From Lepidodermella squamata (Eukaryota; Gastrotricha): DNA of 64,000 bases. Location: assembly GCA_047495785.1 (NCBI GenBank), contig JBLDXI010000054.1, forward strand, positions 310,001 through 374,000. The letters are read 5' to 3'. The position numbers were made by a program, and so were the translations under genes. Numbering within the stretch: the stretch's first letter is position 1; each line of letters starts with the position of its first letter. The notes under the pieces were generated by a model. It was not told where the DNA came from. It saw only the letters and a list, made by a program, of their open reading frames with translations, and made no database searches. Below, piece after piece: positions 25,411 to 35,800 of this stretch.

Positions 25411-25842
25411 TATATGAGTTAAAAATAAAATGAGAAGTAATTAATTAAATCCGTGACTTTCGAAGTTATAATGAAAAGGTCAAATCGACTTATTTCTCTT
25501 TGGAACATATTTTTTTGTCTCAACTCGGGCGTAAAAAAAGTGTTTTCGGTCATTTTGCGGGCGGAGAACAAACGAGCGGATATGAGTGATTTCAACGGAA
25601 AAAAACACGCAGTAAAACACGTTGGCGGTTGAGAGGACGTGGACATTTTTTAAGCTTCCTGCCACTAATTTCCCGAATAAATTTGATTTTAATTGATTCC
25701 TAATGCATCATTTCATAGTCTGCTCTCTCACGAACTCAGTTATTTTGTTACTTAATCAAAAGGACTTGCTTTATTCTCCCAGAACAGTCAAATTTCTGGG
25801 AAATTTTTGAATGAAGTCTTCATGTCTTATACCGATTTTTAG

Positions 25843-26371
25843 ATGAATAATTTTAATATGCTTGGTTTCGCGATGTTATTTATATCAATAACGTTGAACC
25901 TGATTTGTGCCACTGATTCATTCAGCTTCGTAAGAAGTGAGCTATTTATCAATATTTTCGGGATAAAATAATGAAAAAATGAGAGATTTCCATTTAAATT
26001 CTACCGTTTTCATGAATATTCTGAATATTGATCTAAATATTGAATTTGCATTTTTGAATTCGTGGAGAAAATTAGAAACATTTATTTCAATTTTCAAATT
26101 TATTACATTTTTTCGGAATTTTCTAGGAAGCAATAGCGCGGCAGCAATAGCAGAAAACATGGTCTCACAAATGCTGTCCAGACGCCGAAATGAAACAATG
26201 AATAATCAGGCATCGACACCGAAACCGCGGTCGAAAATGTCCCAAAAGCTGGGTGTCTACATACGATCACGACTGCCCATGAGTCCTATTGAGAATAGCT
26301 ACGACCTGACCCAGCGAAAAATGCACCTGTCGCAGCAATTGCGAGAACATTTCAATAGAAATCAACAATGA
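25843..26371 (+). CDS. Small secreted peptide precursor (candidate)
   Basis: Two exons, 25843-25936 and 26127-26371, with a 190-bp phase-1 intron (GTGAGC...TTCTAG); 112 residues. The first exon encodes a signal peptide (MNNFNMLGFAMLFISITLNL and ICATD). The mature part is small and basic, with dibasic or tribasic sites (FVRRS, LSRRRN) typical of prohormone processing, and ends with a helical, charged segment around YDLTQRKMHLSQQLREHF. That segment loosely recalls CRF/diuretic-hormone helices, but there is no Gly-Lys/Arg amidation site, so I do not assign a family. AATAAA follows near 26410. The gene model rests on frame and splice sites only. Confidence 0.45.
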
Positions 26372-27077
26372 GAGCGCCGAATTTATTTCGATTTTTTTTA
26401 TTTTGAAAAAAATAAATCAAGGTAGGAAAAAGCTACCGGTTATTTTTACGAATTATTCACCGTCCAACAGAATTATGAATTATTCATGATATAATATAGC
26501 AGCCTTTGAACCAGAAAAAATTAACTTAACAATCATTTTTTTCCGATATTGCTCTCGTGGGCCGGTAAAATCGAAGAGCGTTTTAACCCACACATGTTAT
26601 GATCGCAAAAAATGCGCGAATAATTAATATGATCCTGACCCTCGCTGCAGCTATATGCATGTTTTTTTCGAATTTATTTAGCATTAAGTGCGGTTTATTT
26701 GCCATTTTTTTCTTTCTAACATGTAGAGCGCAGTTAATCGATTTTGAGCTACGTCAAGCGGAAAGCGGTGAATCAACAATAAAAGAGGTTGACCTCATAT
26801 TTTTGAAATACTACCTTCAGATAACCTTAGCGTATTGATAACGCTCAAGTGACCCTTGATGATGTTATCTTTGGCCAGCGAGGACATGATGATATCATAA
26901 TCACCTGAATTTCTTATCTATAGACAGCATTTCTTCTTTCTTTCATAGCATAAACAGCAGCATAGTAATACACATATTATGAATTAGCTAAATCCAAAAT
27001 ATTCCAACGATGGCAGCTACTATGTAAGGCTTCAACAATTCAACTTTAGCCCTATCTTTAACATTTTTTTTCCACAG
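26372..27077. other. Spacer, may hold upstream exons of the NB-ARC gene
   Basis: The next gene lacks a visible start, so one or more of its 5' exons are probably here. A hydrophobic frame at 26599-26838 is a candidate but has no supporting motif. I could not fix a model. Confidence 0.3.
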
Positions 27078-28290
27078 ATTTGAGGCTCAAGGAGTCCCAC
27101 ACTGCCCTAGTAAATTTCTCGATCCAATATCAAACTACCCGAAATTATTGCAAGCCATACGCTTAGTTGGGAATTTTCCTAATGAAGGTAGGCTTGCGAC
27201 CAAAAAATTTTCACATAAATTCTCAATATTTATTCCAGGTATTATTGTGGTAGCAGGAGGTCCAGGAGCGGGTAAAACTGCAACAATATCCCATTTACTG
27301 AACTCGGAAATTTTCAACGATTTTTTCCTGTCAAAATGCAATCTTAAATCTGTCGCCTGGTTCAACTGTTCGGAGTGGAACGCTGAGAAACAACATAATA
27401 TGAATTCAGCAATCAGCCAAGAAAAATCAAGCCTCATCGTTCTCGACGATGTTTACAGCGTTGAGATCGTCGAAAGTTTGCGAGAAAATCACCCGGATAT
27501 ACCGTGTTGCGTTATCACCCGAGATCCGGTGCCATTACTGCGGAAAAGTCGCGAATCTGACCGGAAAATTATTCGCGATATCGGAGTTTACTGGCTGAAA
27601 GAATTCTCTGACGACGATATTTCCCAATATCTCGAGCCAGAATTAGGCCCCATGTTCGCCAAAAGCTGCTGCGGGTCTATTATGGTAGCTAATGCCATCA
27701 AGGAGTACTTTAAAAATTTATCATCGCTCGGCTGCGACCTTCGAATCGTTGATTTACCTGTCCCTAGAGCTTATTCGAAAGCTGGAACTATCTCAGAGCT
27801 TTACCAGGGTAGTTTCAATAGCTTGGAAGATGATCGAATCCGAAGCCAGTGGTACACTTTCCTCCTTTTCCAACCTGGCGATTGGGTTCCTTTTGTTGAT
27901 TTGGCGATTTTATGGCGATTGGAAAATCAACGTAAAACAGTCGAGGCCATCTGTCTTCAGTTCGAACAAAGGTCCCTGATCAGGCGGACGAAGGCGATGA
28001 ATTCGTTTGTAGTCAACGATTTACTATACGAAGCTGGTTTGGATTCAGCTATCAAATACTACAGCAGCCTGGTGCAAGCTGATCATTTTGACCGCTTATC
28101 TGGTTTCGAGGCTATTCTAATGATGAAATTGGGCTTATTGGCCGAAGATAAGCTGGCGAAGGTTCCGCTGTGGGAGGTAAAAGCCATACTGCACGAAGCG
28201 CTGAACCTGAAAAGGGACAAATTGGTGCAGAAACTATTCAAACTAGTTCCCGAACTGAAGGATGTCTATTCTAGTAATCCGGAAGTTTGA
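27078..28290 (+). CDS. NB-ARC ATPase, CED-4/Apaf-1-like (5' end unresolved)
   Basis: Exons 27078-27187 and 27239-28290 are joined by a 51-bp phase-1 intron; a 3' splice site (TTTTCCACAG) precedes 27078, so earlier exons exist. The frame shows, in order: an SKFLDPISNYPKLLQAI lead-in as in Apaf-1/CED-4; Walker A (AGGPGAGKT); Walker B (SSLIVLDDVYS); the sensor strand (PCCVITRDPVPLL); a helical domain; and a winged-helix domain (GDWVPFVDLAILW ... SLIRR ... SFVVNDLLYEAG) where MHD-like residues become VND. The GLPLA motif is replaced by GSIMVANAI. The protein stops soon after, with no WD40 repeats, as in CED-4. Known relatives oligomerise to activate caspases; a CARD would be expected in the missing 5' part. 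The intron is a multiple of three with no stop, so retention would keep the frame. Confidence 0.7.
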
Positions 28291-28771
28291 ACTTGGGATG
28301 CATAATGAAAATAAAATGTAACAGAAATGCGTTCGAAAGGCCCATTATCCTTGTTTCAATTGATGAAGTTCACAATTTCAGCTTTAGCTTGAGAAGCGTG
28401 AAAAGCGTAAGAGAGTTTTTCTCAACAATCTACTACCTTCATCGAATTATCGCGAGGGAAGGCTTGGCTAATCTTGTCCTCCTTACTGTTATCATGTCTT
28501 CGGAGAAAGTCTGAAGAGCGAAGATAAGAAGACAGCTAGTATTTTTGAACAGAAATATGAAGGGACTCGAATTCTCGCCCTGAATTAGAAGGATTGGTTG
28601 TTTGCTGTTTTTCTCGAACTTTACTATTCAGTGCAATTTTTTTCTTGGGTCACTGTCACTTTTTTCGAGGCCAACCACGAGCGAAACCTGAGCGCCTCAT
28701 TGCATGCTAAACAACATATTTTCAATCTCTAAATATCCGAGCACTATTTTTTTAAGGAATCACTCAAAAAA
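28291..28771. other. Intergenic spacer
   Basis: Contains the AATAAA signal of the NB-ARC gene (about 28308) and the promoter side of the hydrolase gene. No credible gene. Confidence 0.4.
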
Positions 28772-29617
28772 ATGTTTTCCCCTCAAGCCGTGTTCTTTGC
28801 TTTGGTGCTAGGTTCAGTCAACTGCTGCCCGCACAACAGCGTTGGCTACCTGGCATCGAACAACACCGATAACGCCGGATCAGTTGTCGATGTCAGTGAC
28901 ATACTGTCGTTCTACGAAACTGGTAGTAGCAGCTCTTCAAAAGCCATCATCATCGCGACCGATGTCTACGGTTGGAACGGCGGCCGAACGAGGCAGATTG
29001 CGGACTACTTCGCCACGAGAGGGTTCTACGTCATGGTACCGAAGTTGCTACAACCGCCCTTCGAAGGCGGGACAGATGGAGATGGTCTGCCTTCGAATTT
29101 TTCATTCAGCAGATTTGCCGCACTCAACGCTTACTTGGCTAACATTACCTGGGAGGGGACAGTTAAACCTCGTGTTGAACAAGCAATCGCTAGAGCCAAG
29201 TCATTCAGCATTCCGAAAATTGGCATGCTCGGGTTCTGTTGGGGCGGTTGGGTGGTCACAAAAGCTGCCATTGATTTCGAAAACGATTTGACAGCCGTGG
29301 CTACAGCTCATCCTTCATTCCAGATAGAGGAAGCTAGTTTCAAACGAAACGTGACTCAGATGATAGGCAAGGTGAAGATTCCGTCGCTTTGGCTGCCGGC
29401 TTCGAATGATCCGCCTGCTCTGCTGGAGAATGGGGCTTTGTTCAAAACGCTGAAGACCAGTAGCCCGGCTTCTAAGGTGATCTTCTTCCCGCGGATGCAA
29501 CATGGCTGGGTTCCGAGGAGCGATATTACAAACGCGACTATTAAAGCTGATGTTGAAAAGGCTGTTAACGACGTCGCTTCCTTTTTCAATGACCTCATGG
29601 ATTCTGAAGATGAATGA
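28772..29617 (+). CDS. Secreted dienelactone hydrolase-like enzyme (copy 1)
   Basis: Single exon, 281 residues. The protein is an alpha/beta hydrolase of the dienelactone hydrolase/CMBL family: nucleophile elbow MLGFCWGGW (Cys156), acid in PASNDPP (Asp213) and base in FPRMQHGW (His244). These enzymes hydrolyse lactones and related esters. The N-terminus MFSPQAVFFALVLGSVNC is a signal peptide that its two paralogues at 59.1 and 61.5 kb lack, so this copy is probably secreted while they are cytosolic. The rest of the three proteins is closely similar (for example QPPFEGGTDGDGLP in all). AATAAA at about 29694 follows. Length is slightly over that of bacterial dienelactone hydrolases. Confidence 0.85.
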   Translation: MFSPQAVFFALVLGSVNCCPHNSVGYLASNNTDNAGSVVDVSDILSFYETGSSSSSKAIIIATDVYGWNGGRTRQIADYFATRGFYVMVPKLLQPPFEGGTDGDGLPSNFSFSRFAALNAYLANITWEGTVKPRVEQAIARAKSFSIPKIGMLGFCWGGWVVTKAAIDFENDLTAVATAHPSFQIEEASFKRNVTQMIGKVKIPSLWLPASNDPPALLENGALFKTLKTSSPASKVIFFPRMQHGWVPRSDITNATIKADVEKAVNDVASFFNDLMDSEDE

Positions 29618-29929
29618 ATACTGGGCAAGAGAGAAGACTGCGAACTTCATCATTTATTTTCACCATTTCACCATATCACAAAATACAAAATGAAATAAAC
29701 AGTGAAAGGGCAATTGAACGACTGTAGTTGTAAAATTCTTAACCGAGGCTGCCTGGCTTGAACGGCGGTTGGCGGGATGCTGTGAGACCTTCGAAGTGAC
29801 ATTGAAAAAGGAGAAAACAAAGATTCGCGGGCTTAGACGCGACCGAAACACAAAAGCATGCAGTAATAACGACTGACAGGCACAGATATAATTTACGTAA
29901 GGGAGCAGCACAGCATTCGGTTTACAGAC

Positions 29930-30357
29930 TCATCCAGCCATGGCGCCGTGGCTGATTTCGCCCTTAAAATTTCATAGCAGAAGCATGATGAAAAAATTGA
30001 TAATTTAAAATGTAATCCGCACAAGCCATGGTTGGAGACCTATTTCCAGCCAGCTTTAACATCGCTACTGCTGGTTGCTCCCCTTCGAAAGGAGCGACAA
30101 CTTCGCTCCGAATTTCGTTTGTTCCCTGTTGTTCGCCTCGTTGCTGTGGTTGTTGCTGTTGCTCGTAGAAATGACTGGAATCGAGAAAAAATTGAATTAT
30201 GCTCAGAGTAACTGCTGAGTAGATCGTAACTTCTAACTTACAGTTTCACCTTTGGCTCGGTGACTTGGGTCACAAGCGCCCGGATCTGTTCATGTAGCTC
30301 ATCGACCATGTCAATTAGCCTGTGGACTATCTTGCTGTTATTGCGAAAACAATTCAT
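29930..30357 (-). CDS. Gln-rich small protein family, copy A
   Basis: Three exons on the minus strand by comparison with copy C: 30242-30357, 30027-30174 and 29930-29962; about 98 residues. Exon 1 begins MNCFRNN and is helical; exon 2 carries a short poly-Gln run (YEQQQQPQQRGEQQ) and ends NRSPTM; exon 3 encodes GEISHGAMAG. The frame is intact in all three exons. The second donor reads GC rather than GT, which is rare and may mean the copy is dying. No known domain. Upstream DNA (30.45-30.8 kb) resembles that upstream of copy C. Could also be part of a repeat family rather than a host gene. Confidence 0.4.
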
Positions 30358-30809
30358 TACAACGCGATTGAAAAATAATCGTTCGAGGTTGGGGCAGTGA
30401 CTCAATATTACTAGAAAATCAAAGCAACTTTAGCATATGTGAGAAATAGTTGGATAGCTGAAATTTGATCAACACGCAGGCACTTGTGTAGCCACCTAGT
30501 CGCGTGGCTTCAATGAACTTTAATTGTTGCAGCATTTGAAAAGTGCCGCTCTTGTCCTTCCATCAATCGAATGGATTTCAAACAATTCTAACAAGTTGGA
30601 TTCAACAGGAAAAAGCTAGCTGTTTAGCTCCAGGCAAAACACTGGCAACTGGTTTTCGGTTTGTTATTAAAACCTGTTGATATTCATTTTTCATGGATTT
30701 CTAGTTGAAATCAAAATAGGATATCGTGCAATCTAATATCAAGTCTTTATACATTAGGTCAATGTGCTTTCTCTGTCTCGCCACCAGCCGACTTGACCGA
30801 TTTAGTTTG
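30358..30809. repeat. Upstream region shared with copy C
   Basis: This stretch matches 46.75-47.06 kb in order: AGCTGAAATTT, a GTAGCCACC block, CGCGTGGCTTCAATGAAC, AATTGTTGCA, then TTTCATGGATTT and ATGTGCTTTCTC. It marks a duplicated unit larger than the exons. It is cut at 30809/30810 by gypsy-derived DNA. Confidence 0.6.
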
Positions 30810-31945
30810 CCGATGAGGGCAGTACGTATGGCACAAGAACAAATCATTCCGCCGGGGGCAAGGTCAACCGTGCTGTGTAGCGTTCCAATGGTTAAGGACG
30901 GCGAGACGGTCCTCTTCAAGCCGGAAAACTCCATGGGCAACGAAGAACCGACCTTGGTTTACGGACACACGGTGGACACGGTCAAGGACGGGAAGGTGCG
31001 CGTAACAGTCTTTAATATCGGCACCAACCCAGAGAAAATACGCCCAAGGACAGCCATCGGATGCGTGGAAAAAGTCGACAACAGCCAAATAAGGGCGACA
31101 AGGCGAAACGACACGCAAGGAAGTGGGGAACCCAAAGTCGACCTGTCATCAAAAATGCTGACGGAGGACCAGCGCCGCCAGGTCAGAAATTTGATAAAAA
31201 GATACGCTGACATTTTCAGCAAGGACGACGACGAGGTCGGACATTGCCCCTTCATCGAGCATAAGATCCGAGTATCAGGACCTCCGTTTCGACAACCACT
31301 CCGGCGCTCCACACATGAAGAACGCGAGATCATGCGCCGCGAGGTAGAAAGAATGGAACGAATGAAGGTCATAAGACCAAGCAACAGTAGTTGGGCAAGC
31401 GCAGTATGTTTGGTAAGAAAGAAGGACGGCAAGTACCGTTTCGCGATCGATTACCGCGTCCTAAACAAGCGGGTACACGAAGCAGGGTACGCAGACCCAT
31501 TCCCATTGCCAAGAATCGACGACACTCTCGAGGCGCTGGGCGGAGCAGCCTACTTTTCAACGTTCGACCTTCAATCAGGGTACTGGAACGTCCCGATGGA
31601 AGAGAAGTCGAAGGCGTATTCGGCGTTCATAACACCATGGGGCCTATTCGAATGGGAAGTCATGCCCTTTGGATTGTCCAACGCCCCGGCAACGTTTCAA
31701 CGACTAATGCAGTACGTATTCCACGGAATACTCTTCGAAGAAGTCCTGATCTACTTGGACGACATCATCGTCTTCTCTAAATCATTCGAGGAGCACATGG
31801 TACGCCTCGAGCATACGTTCGAAAGAATCCGAAAAGCGGGACTCAAAATGAAGCCGTCAAAATGCCACATCGCTCAGGAAGAGGTCGAATTCCTGGGATA
31901 CCTGGTATCCGGAAAAGGCGTCCGACCCGACCCTAAGAAGACAGC
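30810..31945 (+). mobile_element. Inverted fragment of the gypsy reverse transcriptase
   Basis: 1136 bp that are the reverse complement of 35012-36147 within the neighbouring gypsy element. The predicted proteins agree in the sense frame and in the antisense shadow frames, so the DNA is essentially identical. It covers the protease-RT spacer and RT up to just past YLDD. Similarity breaks sharply at 30809/30810 (copy A flank) and 31945/31946. No LTR and no target duplication are visible on this side. A recent rearrangement or an assembly artefact. Confidence 0.9.
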
Positions 31946-32827
31946 ATCTATCTTAGCTCTAGCGAAGTAGTTGGAGCAAAACCAAGAAACTGACCTTTTG
32001 ACCCCTTTCCGTTTTGTTGGCGCGTCCGTGCTCGGCGTGGTGGTCCCCGGGACGGTTCTGGACCCGCCGCGCTCGCCCTGCGCCTTGGTAACCGCCTTTG
32101 CCTCGCTACTTTGAACTCTGGTCGTACTACGTCGCGCAGTTGGCGATTCGACGCCCGTGACGGTTTGCGTCGTCGCTGTCTTCGCCGTTATTCGGACCTT
32201 ACGGGTCGCAGTAGCTTTCGGCGTGCTTGTCCTTTGTGTGCCGGTTGTTACGCCGGCCGTTACTGTTGTTGGTGTGGTGACTTTTGTGATTATTAATGTG
32301 GCGTTCACCGCGGTTGCCGGCGTTGGTGGGGTTTCTGGACCGATTGTGGTTTCGTTGCCGGTTTCGCTCGACTCTTCTGCTAACGTGTGAGCTGCTCGCC
32401 GCACCCTTTGTTTTCTTGGTGTCGTCGTTGGGTTTCCCAGTGCGCATTGTTTAGGGTATTTAGTTCGTTTGACGATACATTCTTTTTCGGAGAAGCCGAC
32501 CAAGTTGAAGCATGTTGATGTTGACGGAAACGATGAGCATCGCTTTAGCTCGTCCAAAGGTGGTGGCATGAGAAGGTGCTCTGTTTCCAGAAAGTATTCT
32601 GCGAATGCTCGTACTGACGGATCTGGCTCGTTCCATATTTCGCGAAATGGTACTTCTTCCCCGCCCGCGAATAGCAGCGTGTGCTTGAATTCGAACAACG
32701 ACCCTTTGTGCACGCCTCTTACTAGTGCTCTAGGGAACAAAATGGGTGGTAGCTCCGCACCCTCGGTGTGGTGCCAGAGCGCGAATACTATTACTAGGTT
32801 ACTAGGTTTCAACATTCTATAAAACAA
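31874..32827 (-). pseudogene. Env-like ORF of the gypsy element, truncated
   Basis: Follows gag-pol on the same strand. The N-terminus has a signal-peptide-like hydrophobic segment, and a basic RVRR cluster that fits a furin-type cleavage site lies at about residues 140-145, followed by a Thr/Pro-rich region. The frame then runs into the inverted RT fragment at 31945, so its C-terminus (where a membrane anchor would be expected) is lost and the last residues are read from RT antisense. Env-like third ORFs are known in errantivirus-type gypsy elements; identification here is by position and layout only. Confidence 0.5.
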
Positions 32828-32850
32828 AAGATTAAGGGGTTGACTAAAAG

Positions 32851-35800
32851 CTACTCTTGCCCCGCCTGATAGAAATCAGGCTGTCTCCTTGCTCGTTTGG
32901 GTCGCTCGCCACCCACCTCCTCGGGCTCCTCTGCTATCCCCGCGTCTGGGCACTGCTGCCTCATTTCTTCTACTGTGGCGTCTGCCGTTACCGGTGCCGT
33001 TATGATCTCGCCGTTCGGGTCCTCGATACCTAGGGGTGGCCCTTCCCCTTCTTCGATTTCCTCAGGTACGAGTCCCGCGGCTTCTCGAATTGTTTCGACT
33101 TCGTCCGCGTTGAACGGTTTGAGTCTAGCCAGGTTAACTATTCGGCTAGGTGCCCGCCCGTCCAGTAACCGAATGGCATACGTCACCGGCCCTGTCTTTG
33201 CGACAATCGTATACAGCCCGGTGTATGGGCAGTGCAGTTTTCTGGACAGGTGAAGCTGCCGTAGTGGCTCGTGGAGGAGGACGAGCTCGCCGATCGTAAA
33301 GCCCTCTCGCTCCTTCCTTCCTTTGTCGTGTTGCGCCTTCTGTTTTGTACGGGCCGCTTCCGCATTTGCTCTTGTGTCGGCGTAAGCCTTTCGCAACCGT
33401 TCGTTTATCTCGATTGCGTACGCGTCCGTACTGCGGAATTTTGGCGCGTTTTGGAGGAGGACATCCGTTGGGAATCGGAAGGGCCTTCCATGGAACAGGA
33501 AGTAGGGTGTATAGCCTGTTGAATCTTGCTTTGCCGCGTTGTAGGCTTGTAGCTTCCACGGTAATTGCACATCCCAGTCGCGTTGCTTTTCGTCGATCAC
33601 TTTGGCTAACATGGCTTTCACCGTTCGGTTAAATCTTTCGATGAACCCGTTACCCTGAGGGTGGTACGCCGTGGACCTTGTCCTTTCGATGCCGATTGCT
33701 TTGCAAAGTTCCGTGATGGTTCGGCTCTCGAAGTTCCGCCCTTGGTCGTTGTGGATGGACTCGATACAGCCGTGCTCGCTCACGAAATGAAGGAAGTGTC
33801 GTACGATCGTTGCCGTTTGCTCGTTTTTCATGGGGTACCCTTTGACATACTTTGTGAAAATGTCCCCAATAAACAGCACGCAGTTGTTTCCGCTGTAAGA
33901 CGTGATTAGTTTTGCGACGTCCCAACATACTTTCTGCAGTGGGTACTCTGCTTCCGCTATATGTTGCATGGGTACGACATCGGCTTGCGGCTCTTTCCTC
34001 CTTTGGCATGGTACACAGCAGTCGATTGTCCGCTTTGTCCTTTCTTCCATCTCTGCGAAGTAGAATCGGTTCTTGAGGTGCTCGCACGTTTTATCGGCTC
34101 CCAAATGTCCCAGCTCTAAATGGGCTTGCTTGATTGCCGATTGAATCAGTGTTTCCGGCAGTACTACTACCTCTGCCGGTCCCTTTTCTCGCCTTGATTT
34201 GAATCGCAGTAGCTGATTTTCGAACGTATACATCTTAGTTCGTCCCGCCTTGCAGTCATTTATGAGATTTTGGATTTTCGAGTCCTGCTGTTGCTCTCGT
34301 GCAATGTTTTCCGTACTTAACTCATTCGCGAATTGAAGGCTGAGGATTGCCGGTATTGTTTGTTCGCCTTCCTTGCCACTCGTGTTCGGTGGAGTCCGCG
34401 ACAACCCATCGGCATTTGTATGAGTCTTGCCCGGTTTGTAGATGTACTGGATGTTGTACTCTTGCAAAAGCATTTTGTACCGAGCCATCTTCCCGGTGCT
34501 GTCCCGCGCCTGGTCCAGCTGCACGATGGGGTTGTGGTCGGTGTAAAGGTAGACGATGTCATTTATTCGGATGTAGGGTCGGAATGTCTTTACTGCCCAA
34601 TATATTCCGAGAAGTTCGCGTTCTGTCGCGCAGTAGTTTCGTTCGGTTTTGGTCAGCTGTCTCGACGCGTATGCTATTACCACTTCTCTTATGGTGCCGT
34701 CGGCGTCCGCCTGGTCTTGTGCCAGTACCGCTCCGATGGCCCAATTTGATGCGTCCGAGTAGATTTTGAATGGTTTTTCAAATTGCGGGTAGCCAAGAAT
34801 TGGTGGGCTTACTAGGAAACCCTTGAGTGCCTCGAAGGCTTCTTGGGTCGCCTTATTCCACTCGAACTTTTCTTCGCTTTTCCTTGTGAGTGCGATCAGT
34901 GGTTCGGCGATTTTCGCGAAATTTTTGATGAACCGTCGATAGTAGGAACATACGCCCAGAAACGACCTTACTTGAGACACGTCTTTAGGTACCGGGTAGT
35001 TGATGACCGGAGCTGTCTTCTTAGGGTCGGGTCGGACGCCTTTTCCGGATACCAGGTATCCCAGGAATTCGACCTCTTCCTGAGCGATGTGGCATTTTGA
35101 CGGCTTCATTTTGAGTCCCGCTTTTCGGATTCTTTCGAACGTATGCTCGAGGCGTACCATGTGCTCCTCGAATGATTTAGAGAAGACGATGATGTCGTCC
35201 AAGTAGATCAGGACTTCTTCGAAGAGTATTCCGTGGAATACGTACTGCATTAGTCGTTGAAACGTTGCCGGGGCGTTGGACAATCCAAAGGGCATGACTT
35301 CCCATTCGAATAGGCCCCATGGTGTTATGAACGCCGAATACGCCTTCGACTTCTCTTCCATCGGGACGTTCCAGTACCCTGATTGAAGGTCGAACGTTGA
35401 AAAGTAGGCTGCTCCGCCCAGCGCCTCGAGAGTGTCGTCGATTCTTGGCAATGGGAATGGGTCTGCGTACCCTGCTTCGTGTACCCGCTTGTTTAGGACG
35501 CGGTAATCGATCGCGAAACGGTACTTGCCGTCCTTCTTTCTTACCAAACATACTGCGCTTGCCCAACTACTGTTGCTTGGTCTTATGACCTTCATTCGTT
35601 CCATTCTTTCTACCTCGCGGCGCATGATCTCGCGTTCTTCATGTGTGGAGCGCCGGAGTGGTTGTCGAAACGGAGGTCCTGATACTCGGATCTTATGCTC
35701 GATGAAGGGGCAATGTCCGACCTCGTCGTCGTCCTTGCTGAAAATGTCAGCGTATCTTTTTATCAAATTTCTGACCTGGCGGCGCTGGTCCTCCGTCAGC

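Noticed and set aside
26599-26838. Possible first exon of the NB-ARC gene
   Set aside because: Hydrophobic frame with no CARD-like features and no clear donor site; left unassigned.
28287-28514. 75-codon frame after the NB-ARC gene
   Set aside because: Lies in the 3' untranslated region after the AATAAA signal; no motif.
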